DNA from: Progne subis subis
Lineage: Eukaryota; Chordata; Aves; Passeriformes; Hirundinidae
Direction of reading: 5' to 3'
DNA: 64,000 nucleotides
NCBI GenBank assembly: GCA_022316685.1
Contig: JAKJHU010000158.1
Span: 161,493-225,492, forward strand
Shown here: positions 34,931 to 48,294 of the stretch, piece after piece
Position numbering within the stretch: the first letter of the stretch is position 1
How the letters are laid out: every line of letters starts with the position of its first letter
Program-made: the position numbers and the translations under genes
The notes under the pieces: model-generated
Told to the model about the DNA's origin: nothing
Seen by the model: the letters and a program-made list of their open reading frames with translations, nothing else
Database searches by the model: none

Positions 34931-37900
34931 CAGGCCAGCTCACTGTCCCCTGCCACTGTCCCTGCACTCATCACTCCGGTTCCTCCTCAGCTCCCAGCTG
35001 GGTTCAGGAGCCTTCAGGAGCCTTGCGCTCACTCACTTGTCCCAATTCTTCTCCCACCCATAATTCCTCATTTTCCCCTCACCTCCTACCTCACACAACC
35101 TCCCAGCATGTCACACACGTTGCCCACCTGGCAGGACCTGGCTCTGCCCACCCTGGTGCCACAAACCTTGGTGCAATTCCCTTCTTTGTGCCCCATTTGC
35201 TGTGGCAGTGCTCATCCCTGCTGCCTAAGGCAGAAGGAGGGTGAATAATTGAAGAATGTGGATGCTCTAAGACACTTTCCAAAGTATGGTCAGCAGTTTC
35301 TGTCCCTGATGCCTTTTGGGAAAGCTGTGACCAAGTGATAGGAGGAATCCTGTGAATCTTAGAGAAGAGTGGAGAGGAGAGAAGGAAGCACCTGATGGAG
35401 CCCAGCAGCGTGGGGCAGTGGAGCAGAGCAGGGAAGGGGCTCAGGGAGGTGTTTTGCAGGCTGCTGCTGGTTCTGGAGAGTCCTGCCCTTCTCTGTTTTC
35501 CACTCACAGCCCCAACACTCTCGGTTTCAATCACAGGCTTTCCCCCTTACCCCCAGCACTCCCCGGGGAGGACGCTCAGCCAGGGCTGGGGCAACCCCAG
35601 CTGTCACCCAAACAAGAGTTCTCTCTGCCTTTCTCAGTATTTCCCTCCTTCACAGGCATCCTCCGTTCAGAGAAACCCCCCGTCCCCTCCCACGCTCTCA
35701 TGGCACCATCTGGTTCTGCTTTGCGCCATGACGTGCTTCCTCTGGGGTTTATTTGCTTTTTTTAGCCAAACCCCAGAGAGGCAGAGAAATACCCTGTTTG
35801 CTTTGGGGGTGAACCACCCACCCCCTCAAACACGCTGACTTTATTTCTTGGGGAGGTTTTATGTGGCGGGTTAGGGGAAGGTTGAGTTCCCATTTTGTTT
35901 CTGTTTTTTCTCCCCCGTGAAGTTCATAAATGGGTTCCTCACAGTATCTGCTGAGACGATGAAAGGCTTTAGGAGGCTGTTGACTTTGACAACCATTATC
36001 AGGTGATAAGGCAGAGTGACCCGAGGGTTTAAGTGGGAGGGAGGGCAGGGGGGCACAGACCCCCGGCAGCCACTGTCACCCTGTGCCTCAGTGTCCCCGT
36101 GGCAGCAGCAGTGCTGAGCCAGGCCTGTCTCCAGGCTCCGGGGCTCTGTACTCCAGGGATGCTGAATATCTGTGGTGCTCACACGCTGAGGCGCTCAGCA
36201 GGCACGGAAAGGCTGAGCTCAGGAAAGCTCACAGGCTCCAAGGCTGAAGGGCATCCCGGGATGATCCCTTTTCTTTAGCACAGGAGATAAAGCCACGGTG
36301 AAATTCCAGTGCCTGTCCCCGACTATTGCACTGAGCAGAGCAGGGAAGAGCACCCAGCCCTGCCAGCTCCAGCCCAGCAGAGGCACTCCTCCCTCCGCCT
36401 GGAGAAATTCTTACGCAGCACAGGTGACAACAGCAGGAGCCACCTCCACTTGCAGCAGGAGCAGCGGTCCCACGGCCAGTGCATTCCTGCAGAGGGGTGT
36501 GGGATTCCTGCAGAGGGGTGCAGGATTCCTGCAGCCTTCCCCACCTGGTGATTGGTTTCATCATTTCCAGCAAGCTTCTCAAACTTCACCGGGGTCACAG
36601 CCACCGTGCCAGACGTGTGCTTGTGCTGCACAGCACATTAATCCCCTTTGCTCCAGACTTGATTAAATTTAACATTAGGTTCGGATGAGTAATTTCATCC
36701 TGCAACGCAATTCAAGGTGATAGATGAGACCACAAGCAGGTGATAACCCAGGCTTGTCCCTCCTCCTGACAAAGCGGAGCTGGCCAGGCTGCACACAGAG
36801 ATTCAGTGCTGCTCCGGAGCCAGGCTGCCACTGGGAAGAGCCAAGGAATGAGGGTTTCCACTGCCATGGAAGGCCTGGCAGGAGGAAGGGTTGGAAGGAG
36901 GGCAGAGCCAAGCCAGGCAGAAGGGCTGGGGTTGCTGCCTGTCCCCATGCTGACCCCCAGAGCAGCTCTGGCACTGGCTCCATGCCTGTTCCTTGCCCTG
37001 CAGGGGCTCTAATGGACACCAAGGCAGAGCTGCACAAGTGTCCTGTTGGAAACACCCTCCAAAAGGGCATATTCCACCCCAAATAACAGCTCTGGGGTCA
37101 CTTCTGCAGCTGGGAGGGCTGGCACCTGGATGGGCTCACATCTGCAGTGAAGATGAGATGAAGATGTTCCCAGAAGCTGCTGAGGCAGAGAAAGGCATTA
37201 ACAGAGACCTGAGAGCACCCCCCAGCCTGGCAGCAGCCAGGGCTGCAGCAGCACGGGGCAGGAGGAGCTGGGAGCTGTGGGGAGGTACCACTGCAAGGAG
37301 CAGCACCCAAGGTTCACCCTGGCAAGGGGGGAGGCTGGAGGATAAACCTCAGCTCGTCAAAGCCAGATCTGCTGGCCAAGCACAGCCCCTGGCTCTGCTC
37401 CACCTCCATCCCCAGAGCAGGGTGGGACAGCAGGGAAGAGGAATATTTGGTGTTAGCAGGGGCAGAGATGGCAGAGTGGGATGCTGGGAGAGAGGAGAGC
37501 CAGCAAACAGTTAAAATGTAAACAAGAAGCAGGGAAGACTGGAGGAGAGCCTGGAGAGAAGGGCAGGATCCACATATTGGGGATTGCAGTTCAGAGAGGC
37601 AGAATAATTCCCCCTGCAGCCACGGCGGCTGCAGGGCAGAGCTCTGTGCGGGCTGAGGAGCCGCACGGGACAAGGGGTTAATGAGAAAGGACGAGAGAAC
37701 AGCACAAACAAAATCAGAAATGACATTCTGGTCAACAGAGCATCTCCAGGCTGGGGAAAAACCCAGAGACCTCACTGGGTTCTATTTTCTGTCCTGCCTG
37801 GGGATGAGCTCTGGGCTGAAACTTCACCTTTAATCTCATTCTGCATTTGAACAGAGCTGCGGTGCCACAGCCAGGGTTTATTCAAAAGCCTCTGGATGAA

Positions 37901-38062
37901 CCCTCAGTTCTGGAGAGCTGGTCGTCCCACAGACCCCAAACAAGGTGCAGCAGCTCATCCTCAGATGCAGCTTCTCAGCTCAGGCACCTGCCCGCAACCC
38001 TCCCAAAGAGAAGTCCCTGGTAGGCAATGCTGGATTCCATCTCCAGATCCCCCAGAGAATTC
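34931..38062. other. non-coding; G4 motif and small 21-bp repeat
   Basis: No exon recognised. A canonical plus-strand G-quadruplex motif lies at 36035-36053 and a 21-bp repeat of about 2.6 copies at 36483-36536 (ATTCCTGCAGAGGGGTG words). Confidence 0.5.
36035..36053 (+). other. G-quadruplex motif
   Basis: Four G-runs, GGG A GGG A GGG CA GGGGGG, with loops of one, one and two bases. Confidence 0.65.
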
Positions 38063-38145
38063 CTGGGCAACCTTGGCAGAGACCCTAATTGCTCTGTGCC
38101 TCAGTTCTCCACCCATACCAAAGAGATCATTAAACAGCCATGAAA
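38063..38145 (-). mobile_element. MIR-like ancient SINE fragment, reverse orientation
   Basis: CTGGGCAACCTTGGCAGAGA, then AATTGCTCTGTGCCTCAGTT and CTCCACCCATA, follow the reverse complement of the MIR core (TGACCTTGGGCAAG, TTAACCTCTCTGTGCCTCAGTT, TCCTCATCTGTAAAATGG). Judged by eye. It is oriented opposite to the copy at 26355-26438. Confidence 0.75.
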
Positions 38146-41100
38146 TGACGGTGAAAGTTAATTAATTCAACGTTCACGAGGTCCTGGTACATGAAGGGGG
38201 ATGGCAGAGCACATCTGAATAGAAATATCACAGCCAGCCCCACGCCCAGGAGCTCCAGCCACACATCCCAGGGCTCACACAGAGCAGAGCCACGCATGGC
38301 CATGCAGCCAGGTTAATTAACCCCAGTCCCAGGTAATTGGGTCATTACCCTGGGCGGAGTTGGAGATCCCTGCTGGGCAGTGCAGACCTCCCAGGAACAT
38401 CTGGACCCGGCTCCATCAGAAACTCCTGCTGGAGCTGCCAGGCAGCGCTTGGCTGCTCTTCTCAAAGAGAAATCTGCAGGGCTTTGTGCTCCTAGCTGTT
38501 GCTGTGCTTGGTGCAGGGGTTATGGGAGATCAGTGAATTCCAAGGAATTCCAAGCAATATCCCAAAATTCCAACAACCAAGGGATCAGCCGCTGGGCAGT
38601 GCTGGCAGGAGTAATGCCACCAGCTAGGGGTGGGATGTGTCCTTCGGATCCTTTCTCCTTTCCTCTCAATGGACAGAGTTGTCCATGGAAAAGAATGGTG
38701 TGAATTCCCCCTGCCCTGAGGGAAAACACACCTCAGCTGCTGTCAACACTTGTGATTTATAACCAAAGCCTTTGGATATTTAGTGGGTTTCTCAAAGCCT
38801 GCACTCCCAGAGTCAAGTGCTTTTGTCTGAGACCTGCACCTTTCTCACTCTCAAGGAGAGTCCCTGGCCTTTGAATTTATAGGAAAAGTTAAAAGCAGAA
38901 CTGTTAGAATGTCAAAGTGAAGGAGTAAAACAGCAGAACGACATAAACAAAGTGGAAGGAAACATTCCTCCAAATGCCTGGGTTTAATTTTCCTGACTTT
39001 CATGCCAACCTCCAGGATTTGGGTGCCTGACTCCTGAATATTGGAGCACTTCCAGCTGACAGCACAAGAGCCTGGCATAGACAGCAGCATAACCCAGCCC
39101 AGCAGCTGCCAGAAATGACAGGGAACGTGAACATTCCTTTTCTTTTTTTCTGAGGAGCAGAAGGAAAATACAACCAAAGAAATGGACTCCAGGGATGCAG
39201 GAAATGCAGGGGTTGAACCGGGACCCTTCTCTCCAGGTGGAGGCTGCACGCTCCATAATTTGATGCTGAAAAGCAACTCTTTGGAGGGCTGCACTGGTTG
39301 GGGGATTTTTTGGGAAGGAAATATTGACAGTGCCTGTCAGCAGCTTCCCAGAGGGGTGCAGTGTCAGAGCACATTAGCCTATTGGAAATGAAAAACCAGA
39401 TGCAGAGTCTGAGGCCTGGGAGCAGCAAAGCTTCAGCAGCAGCCTGGGCTCCGTGCATGCTAATTCAGTTTAAAGGAGCACTCCTGTGCTCTTTGCTTTT
39501 CAGCAAACAGCTGTGGGTTTGTTGTTTTTTTTTTTTTCCCCCTTTTAGCTGTTTGTAAGGGTAGTTTAGAAATAAATACTCCACATAGAGGCTTTTGGGC
39601 CAGATTTACCCAGTTCCTTTAGAGTACAAAGGAATGAGAAACATGCTTAGCAGTATTTAGAAAAACATGGAAATAAAGGAAGTGCCTGACTCCTTTTGAC
39701 TTTAGGGGATTGTTCAGCATGTAGGAATATTTCCACATTTCTGGCCTCTTCTGTCATTTATCAGCCACATAGAGAAGTATCTGGATTTTCTCCAAAAGCA
39801 AAAGCCACACTCCAAACCTCGTTGCTGTTTATTACAAGTGACCAAGGAGTGGGAAAAGCCCAGGCAGGACTGAGGAAACCTGGAAGTGACAGTGATTTCA
39901 GCAGGAAGAAGTCCCACGAGACAGGAAAGTGCCTGCAGTGTTTGCCCTTCCTGCCATCACACACAGAGCTGCACCACCACAGGAAGGACGCCTGGGAAGC
40001 ATCTCCCCAGTTCCAGCTTCTCCCTTGCAGTCTGTGCCCTGATCCACCCGTGCTGCTGTTGAACCCCCGCACACACAGAGGTCCCTGCACAGGAGGTGTC
40101 CGAGGTGTTCCAATCCCTCCCTCCTCGCAGCAATATCCCCTCCTGGGTGTGTGCCTGCACCAGTGCTATTTCCCCGTGCCCTGGCGCTGACAGGGAAGGA
40201 GGTGGAGATGTTTTGCCAGGTTTGCCTCCTTCCCCCGTGCCTGCTGCTGCTGCCTGTCCCACAGTGATGGATGGCTATTGGTTCTGGCTTCATCCCACCG
40301 AGAGATCTGTCACCTCATGCCAGGGAGAGGTGACAGCAAATCCATCAGCATGGAGACAGCACTCACTGGCAGATTGCTCTCAAGGCCACTGGGGGCTGGA
40401 TTCTTCTTTGCCTCTCACCTCTCTGGCTCCTCTCCGCCCCTGTTTTACACGGGTCATAGTAAATCTTCCTTTGAACAAACCCATTTGGCCCCTGTGCACA
40501 ATGTGGGTTGCACACCCAAGCTGGAACAGCTTTGAATTAACGTGTTACTGTCTTGACTAAAAGAAAAAGAAACAAAAAAGGAAAGGAAGAAGGAGTTTTC
40601 CAGAGTCTGGGCTCAGATTCTACCCCAAGTCCCCATGGGTTTATCAAGTCCAAGACATTGTTTGACCCAGAGGGGAACGTTGGCCCAGTGGCAGCTTCTA
40701 CTCGGGGCATCCTCGAGGATGGGAATGCAGAGCAAGCAGCAAAGGAGGACACTGGCAAATGAAACCACAGCTGATAGAAACGGAGCAAAACGTTTCTCCA
40801 TCCCACACATCACCTGCCTTGTTCAGCCTCTGGAATACTGGACTGAGTGCAGGGTTCTGCCACGCCTCCCTCTCTGCTACTCTCACCTGACCTCTTTGTG
40901 CCTCAGGCTTTCCCAGGACAGGAAGATTTATCCTCCTGGAAGTGCAAGCTAAGGCTTTATCAGCTGATCCTTCGAAGGCTGTTTGAGATCCTCACACAGA
41001 AGCATTAATAAAGCACGGTGATTACAGCCACGTCCACCTCCTCCTGCCCCAAACACTGAGGTGGCCATTGCCTGGCTGACAGTGGCACTTAGAGAAGGAG

Positions 41101-44100
41101 CCCGTGGCAGCCTGGGCTTGCCTGGCTCTCCAGAGCCCCGGTGCTGGTGGCACTGAGGTTGTTGAGCGTTCTGCACCCCTGAGGGCAGCCAGCAGCACCA
41201 GCGTTAATGAAGAGCAGCCTCTACTTCTGCTCTGCCTGCTTGCAAAGAAAGGAACATCCTGGTGACACAGAGGAGGTGGCAAAGGGGCACTTTGGGGCCA
41301 GCAGTGCCCCATTTCCCCTGGACACCAGCAAACACCTCTTGGTGTGGCACTGTGAGAAGTCAGTGCCGCAGTCTGCACGGGACAGCGCCGCTGTCACAGG
41401 ACAGGCTGCCAAGCTGACTGCACACTCCTGGCCATGCTCCCCTGGCCTGGGGGATGTGTCTGAGGGGAAACACCCGGGAGCAGCCCAGAGGAGCTGCAGA
41501 AAACGCCCTGCAGGTTCCAGGCAGGGCCAGCACACGTGGAGAGGCCGCTGGATGCAGGGTGATGTGTGGATCTCTGCAGAGGGCAGGGTCCAGCCACAGG
41601 GCTTGGAACAGAATCCCAGAGCCTGCTGTTCCTTAAAGGGGCTCTGCTGCAGCACTGCAAACTTCCTGCAAAGTCAACTGCTTTGGCGTTTTAATATTTT
41701 AAGTGCTGACCCCTCATCGATTCTGTTCTGTCTTTTAAATCTTTAATTTACTTACTTCTTTGGGTTTTAAACCTTGCCTACGATTGCAGCTAATTAAAAA
41801 GCTCATTAGTTGGCATCCTGAGCTGATTCCCTGGGCTTTATGTTACTGTTACAGTTTGCCTCCTGAGAGTTTGAACCATGGCTGGGGCTGCTCAGCTTGT
41901 TTCCTACCTCCCCAGCTTTACGAGGTGTTCCATATTTTGGAAGACCGTTCCCCTTTCCCCTGATTTTGTTTTAAACCACCACCTTCTGCAGCCTGCAGGA
42001 AGTTCAGAGCCATTCTGGCTATCCACAGTAGCTGTGTCACAAATTTATTTATGGCTGATCTTCCCCATCGTGCAGAGCTAAGACCTCCCCAAACTCGCAG
42101 CCCCTTTTAAAAGGGGAATTGTGTGTAGACAACAAACATCCCAAACAGATTAATTCCCATCACATGCAGGGCTTGACTTTTGCTCAAACATGCCGTTTAC
42201 ATGCCCAGTAGGAAATTCCATCCTCCTCAAACACAAACACCAAGGGCTAAAGCCGGAGATGGAAAAAATGGGTCCTGGTCTCACACCCCCCATTCATAGA
42301 CCTTACAATACAATTTCCAGAGCAAAACAGCAAAATATATTTTTGAAGTAGACACAGGGTCACATTCATGTCTTCCATCCATAAGAACTCAGTTTAGAGG
42401 TGGGTGGCTTCAGAGCCAGTCAACATTTTCCTGGTGTAGCGCTGATAAAACCACAGTCTGGGCCAATCCTGGTGGAAATCTTGCCAGAAGATGTAAGATC
42501 TGGGAGCAGTCAAATTAATGCCTTAAACTCTGATGTGTCCACCCAAGAGCATCAGGAAAGTTCTCCTCAAACCCGCGCTATTTGCCCCGGTTTTTATTTG
42601 GAAGATACAAGTGCGTATATCAAATTTCATTCCAAGACGTGCTGCCATGGCCTTGTCTCCCTGCCTGCCCTCATTTCCCACCCCCTGCTCCCCTTTTTCC
42701 CCAGCCCTCAGCCTCTGCAGCTTGTCACAGCCAGCCTCTGTCGGGGCACTCTCGTGGCAGCAGGGCCCCAAATGGAAATGGAATATGGAGCTGCTCCCTC
42801 CCAAATTCCCCTTCTCCTCCCCTCCCCTTGCTTGTCACCATCTGGCTGCTCTGCCTTCCAACAAATCCAGCAGCTCTGCTCCCTGCCTGGGGAAGCTCCT
42901 GCTTTAGCTGTGCTGGAGAGCCCAAAACGTGGTTCCAGAGCCTGTTCCAGGGAAGGTTTGCACAATAAAGTTACAGAGGAAGCTGTGATTACTCAGCGGA
43001 GCTTTGGGAGCATCGCAGACGCCCCCAGCCCCGGCTGCCGCAGGAATGTGTTGGAGCCCATCTGGGAAGGAGCAGCCTCCTGCTTCCTGCTGCCCTCTGC
43101 CTGCCAGGAGAGCCAGCAGGGGTGGCAGGAGCAGGGACCAGAGCTAGGCTGGAGCTCAGGCGGCCGGGATTGGCCTTGGCAGCAGCTCAGCCCTCGTGTT
43201 TTCATTTTACAAGGTCAAAACCAAACCCACCTCTGGTTTGGGGTTTGCGTTCGTGCCTACAGAAACAGGAGAGGATTTCAGACCTGGCAAAGCCCAGCTT
43301 CCCCCCACACACATCCCACACACACACCCCACACATCCCCTGCCTTCCCAGCTCGTTGGCTGGTGACCAGAAACATCTGAAATAGCCACCTTCTCGTTCC
43401 CTAATCCCTGCCTTGCTTTTAGGACTGGAAATAGGATAAAGTGAAGCCAAACAGACAAAGTCCATCCTCAGAGCAGCCCAGCAGGGCTGGCAGAGTCCAG
43501 CCAAGGAATTTGGCAATGGGAAAGGCAAGCCCAGACAGACTGGAGCACCAGGGAGGGGATGCTCAGGTGAGACAACAGCCAGAGGACACAAAACTGCCCT
43601 CCACATGTTGCCAGAATGGAAGTGGTCAGGCAGAGAATAACAGCCCCTGGATGACAATGTAAATACTGGGAAATGTCACAGTGGGGTTTGGTTCTAGAGA
43701 GGATCATGACGTCTCCTGCCCTGTATGTCTGACCCTACAATCTCACAAACCAAGTCCAGCATCTCACATCTGGCTGAGCTCCCCTCAGCTTCAAACGTGT
43801 CTGGTTTTGTACCACAGGTGCCTCCCCCAACCTGTCACCTCCTCTCTGAGGGTCCCAAGACACCCCTGGGACTGCCTCTCCTTTGCTATTGTTCGAGGTG
43901 CTGCACTGGACTGAGAACCACAGGAACAGGACTGCGGGAGCTGGGGCGAGAGAGGGGAGCTGGAGTCACAGACTGAGTGGATTCCCAGCAGCGGAACACA
44001 GGATCTGTCAGGAGAGAAGGGAGGAGCCCAGGGTGGGACAGCAGAAAGCACAGCTCAGGGCTGAGCTGTCTGGCTGAGGGAGCCAGGGCAGCACGTCAGG

Positions 44101-47100
44101 AGGGAAGCACATGATGTTTGTCAGAGCCTGGAGCAGCAAAAGATGTTACGGGTCAGGACTGAGGTGTCTGGCAAAGCCCAGCAGCTGACCAGGGACACAA
44201 GTTGATCCAGGGCTTCCTCACGAGTTATCGGGCCACAGCCACACCGTCGAGCCTCTGGGTCCCCTCATCACCAAGAGCAGCCCTGTCTGTTGTTTCCCAG
44301 GAGAAAAACCCCTGGAAACTCTTTCCCCTCTGTGCTGGGCAGGGTTTTGCAGGACAGGACCGTGCACTTCTCATCCTCCTGTGCTTGGTTAATGTCAGCT
44401 GGAGGTGAGGCTGTGCTGCAGGGTCCCCTCCCCTTCTCCCCTCGGCTTTGCTTCCCTTCCTCTCCTTCTGGCACGGAGCAAGTGAGCTGTTCCTGCCGGG
44501 CTGGCCCGGCACAGCTCCTTTGGCAGCCCCAGCCCTTGGGCCTCAGCCAAGCTTGATCCCAGGGGATGTCGGCAATGCTTTGATAATTGAGTCTCCCAAG
44601 AGCTCAGGAGGCTGCAAATGCACACAAACCCACAGCTCTCCTCCTTGCCCCCTGCCCGCAGGGTCTCTGTCCCTACTCTGCTCTCAGCTGCCTTTGGTCC
44701 CTGCCCACATCCAGATCTGGGTGAAATGCCAGGGGCTCTGTTCCTTTGCCACTCCAAAATCCTGCAGAACAGAGAGGGATGGAGAATGCTAAAATGAGCC
44801 TCGCCACGGAGGCGGCTGGGACACCCCTTGTCTCGTGTGCTTTCTGAGCAGCACAGCCATGGGGCAGACAGCTGTTCCAGGGGCACTGCCAGGGCAGGAG
44901 GGCGATGGGAGGAGGAGGAGGGTGATGGGTGGCAGATACATGGGGGTACTTCAGTGACCATCCCAGCAATTCCTCCCAGGACACAGCTCTGTCTGCTGAG
45001 GCAGCTGGGAGGGTCTGAGGGAGCAAAGGGACACAGGGTCCAATTTCAGAGCCTGTCCCCGCTCTGGGGCCGCCGTGGCGCCTGCCAGGCTCCCCCTGCC
45101 GCAGTTCAGATTCCTGCGGGTGACACATGGCCCCGCAGAGCTCCGGGGGGAGCAGGTGCCACCATCCCTCCCTTCCTGCACACCCAGCCAGCCTTCCTAA
45201 AACAGAGCCCTCCTGCTTCCAAAAGTGGTCTTTCCAAATCTGTTTTATTTCCAAGCCTCCAGAGAGGTCAGGGAGGAAGATGCTCCCACTCCTGAGCTCC
45301 TTTCTGGCTCGCTGAGCTGCTGGTGCCAGAGTGGTAGCACCTCAGCCTGTCTCTTCTGCTCCAGTAATTCCCACTGCTGGCACACAGGGAGGGACAATGC
45401 AGAGCAGCGAGCAGATCTGCCAGGGGACAGGCAGCTTCCAGCCCTGGGATTTGGGATCTCGTGGGTCAGCATGGGGAACAGCAGGCTGCCCTCCAGGTGA
45501 AGCCAGGACTCAGTGCCCTGAGACTCTCCAGCCTTGCTGTTCTAGACTTTGCTGCTTCAAAGCATATCAGACTTTGGAACGGGCACTAAATCTGTCAGAC
45601 AAGCAGTAAGGACAGGCAAAACCCAACCCAGGCCATCACAGACAGCCTGTACCATCCGCAGGCTGTGCAGTGGTCTGGGACGTCTGCAGAAAATCAGCAG
45701 GGGCCAGCAAGAGGTGTGAACAAACAGCAGACAAAGCCCCAAAGCTGAGGGCTGCCATCTCCCCTGCCCCTTTAGCTGCACCCTCTCAGTGACCCCCAGC
45801 CAGCACACTGACTCCTGCCTTTCCAGTGCAGTTCTCATTGTCACTGGCTCCAGTGTGTTAAAACACAATTTAATTCTGCCTAGACACCTCGGTGCAGCCT
45901 CTCCTCCCGGCCCTGCCGATCAGCCAGGGGGGTCTCTGCCCTCGGAGCAGAACAAGACACGTTCAGAAGGGGCAGGGGAGAGGGAAGAAGAGTTCTGGGA
46001 GGTTTAATGCCCAAAGCATTGTTGGGCCTCGTGCAGAGCCCTTCTGCCAAGGCTGGAGCAAGTGAGTCACTGCTGGAGCTGGAGGGGGGCTCGGAGCTTC
46101 AGCCACCCCCTGAACAGCCTGGAGCAGGGACAGCTCTGCCCAGGGAGCAGCCAGCATCCAATTCCTGTTTGTGTCCCGAATGAATCACTCCCAGCAGCTG
46201 TGGCCATGCTCCTCATGTGCTTTCTATTAGCTGGGAAAACAAGTCAGGCTGCTCCAGCACCGGGGCTTTGGTTCATGGCAGGGGGAGAACCTGGCAAAGC
46301 CAGCCGGGCTTACACTGCACACAGGTGCTGTGGCTGGGAGGGGACACCCGCCACAGCCTCACTGCGGTGCCCTTGACCCCCTTCCATACAATTTTCTTCA
46401 CCATTCAGCTTTCCAAGTGCAGCTCCTGGGCATGTTCTGTAGTCAGATTGACTCCCACATAGGCACGGCTGCCCTAAAAAGCCAAACTGTTTGCCTGGTG
46501 GAGCAGGAGTATTTTATTTATTTCAAGCATTGTTTTATTGAAGGCACAACCCAGAAGAACCTTTCCATTCAAAAGCTGTAACTGCAGGAATTACCAGCAG
46601 CACCATGCAGGATCCACAGCACGACGGAGGAGAGCAGGGAACCCTCAGCAGCACGAGAAGAGCCTGAGGAAAGGAGCTCCAGACAAGCTGAAGTGTGGCT
46701 ATTGATTGAGAGAGCACAAAGGGAACAGCCCAGGCTTCACCTCCCTCCTGCCTGGGTCACTCCCTGTTGGGAAAAATGCTGGGCTTGTGCTTTCCACCTC
46801 AGCCAAAAATAATCACCGGGCTGCAGGGGGTAGAGGGCCAGGGGAGGGAGAGAGAATTCCTCTTCTCAGGCTGCCAGAGCAGAGAGGCTGCAGCACACGA
46901 TGAGAAATGCATTCCTTCCCTCCTCCTGCAGCCACCTCTTCACAGAAAATCCCTGTGGGTCTGCTCCAAAAGCCACAGGAGTGCGCAGCCCAAGCCAGTG
47001 GTTCTCTGCTTCCCTTTGAGACAAGGAGTCTCCAGACTAAAATAGGATATTTAGCTTTTCCTCCAGCTCAGCTCTCTCCAGCACAGCTTGGGGCAGTTGG

Positions 47101-47280
47101 GAACACGAGTTTTGCTGAGGGGACACAAGCGTGCACTCAGTGCCTGACAGAGCCACCTGTGCTGAGGATCACTGGCACACACCACACAGAAATTCATCCT
47201 CCACGCAGCCCCTGTGCTTTCTCCGCTGAACGAACCACGTTTTTGTCAGAGGACAGCTGAGGTGGGGCCTTCAGCACATT
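38146..47280. other. non-coding; no exon supported
   Basis: The longest open frame in the window (42400-43380, 326 codons) lies here, but it opens with GTG and has no internal ATG until about codon 120. AT-rich candidate element at 41690-41880 (CAGCTAATTAAAAAGCTCAT). Short CA/CCC-rich patch at 43298-43345. T12 tract near 39527-39538. Confidence 0.5.
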
Positions 47281-47720
47281 TCTGCTTCCAGCTCCCCTGT
47301 CCCTGGCGGAGTTCCGGGGCTGCTGACACGGCGCAGGTCCTGCAGAGCTGCGTTTGCCAGGGCCATTGGGGTTTTGTGCCTCCAGTGTGACCCTGGGCCG
47401 TGCTGCCTGTTCAGATCCCCGCCTTCCCCCGCTGCGCTGCTCCGAGGGGATGCTCAGGAGGGAGGCACGGCTCAGGAGCACTCTCCCCTCCAAGCTGCTG
47501 TTCTCTCAAGCCGCTGCTGCCAGGCACAGGGAGCCCGACGGGCTCGGGGCTAATTGTCAGGAATCCAAGGCTGTCCCCAGGGAGCGGCGGCACAGCAGCA
47601 AAGCCCCTCCTCGGCGGCAGACCAGCTTTTCCATTTCCTTGGCTTCAATCCTCTCGCCTCTGTTCCCCCCAGCGTCTGCCGCGGCTCCAGCCGCGAGTTC
47701 CAGGGAAGCCCAGCTGCCCC
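47281..47720. other. moderately CpG-rich segment
   Basis: CpG and GC content rise from about 47.28 kb to 47.72 kb without a long homogeneous island. No exon was recognised. It borders the TAAT cluster at 47724-47785. Confidence 0.4.
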
Positions 47721-47723
47721 AGC

Positions 47724-47785
47724 AGGTACGGTCTCATTAATGAGCAATTAGCTCCCAGCCTAATTGGGCAGCAGAATGGCTAATG
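47724..47785. promoter_or_regulatory. TAAT (homeodomain-type) motif cluster
   Basis: Within about 60 bases are CTCATTAATGAG (a perfect 12-base palindrome), GCAATTAGC, CCTAATTGG and GCTAATGAGC, all with ATTA/TAAT cores. The arrangement resembles a homeodomain-bound enhancer core. Function is inferred. Confidence 0.4.
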
Positions 47786-48236
47786 AGCCCGGCCGCGGTT
47801 GTCTGTGCCCTCATTATCCCGGGCTCAGGCAGAGGTAAAGCTGAACTTGTCCCAGTTCCGTCGTGCCACCGTCGGAGCTGGGCTCAGTGTGCCACTGCTC
47901 CTGCTTTCATGCTCCAGAGCCGATGGTTCTCTTCTCTTCCCTCTTTTCCTCTGGAAGAGCTTCCCTCTCCCCTGCGCTGCACAGTCAGATCCTCCCTCCC
48001 TCACCTGCCTCCTGCTCCCTCACGCAGGAAGGTTTCTGGTCTCTCCTCTCTGTGTTTATGTTTGTGAACACACACACACAGACATTTCAATGTTTGGCCG
48101 TGCCCACATAGATATTTCTCTTGTCACCTGGCTCAGTTAGCCAGCAGAGCTCTAGAATGTATTTTTCTTTCCAGCATTTGGATTCAGAGAGCTCTTGTGA
48201 AAAGTGGCACATGACCCTTAATGAGTCATGGCTGGG
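47786..48236. other. non-coding, no feature recognised
   Basis: Ordinary sequence with a short CA run at 48068-48080. Confidence 0.6.
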
Positions 48237-48246
48237 GGTTTTTTTT

Positions 48247-48293
<47 letters not shown>
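48237..48293. repeat. poly-T tract (T45 core)
   Basis: Ten T, CC, then about 45 uninterrupted T. This is the longest homopolymer in the window and an exact length may be affected by sequencing or assembly. Confidence 0.85.

Positions 48294-48294
<1 letters not shown>

Noticed and set aside
36078..36105. CCTGTGCCTCAGTGTCCCC as a further reverse MIR
   Set aside because: The match is short and the preceding ACCTTGGG-type word is absent. GC-rich chance similarity is likely.
42400..43380. 326-codon open frame on the plus strand, the longest single frame outside RERE
   Set aside because: It starts with GTG, its first in-frame ATG is only about 120 codons in, no domain or low-complexity protein signature is visible, and other frames overlap it antisense. 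It is near the edge of what chance allows in GC-rich DNA.
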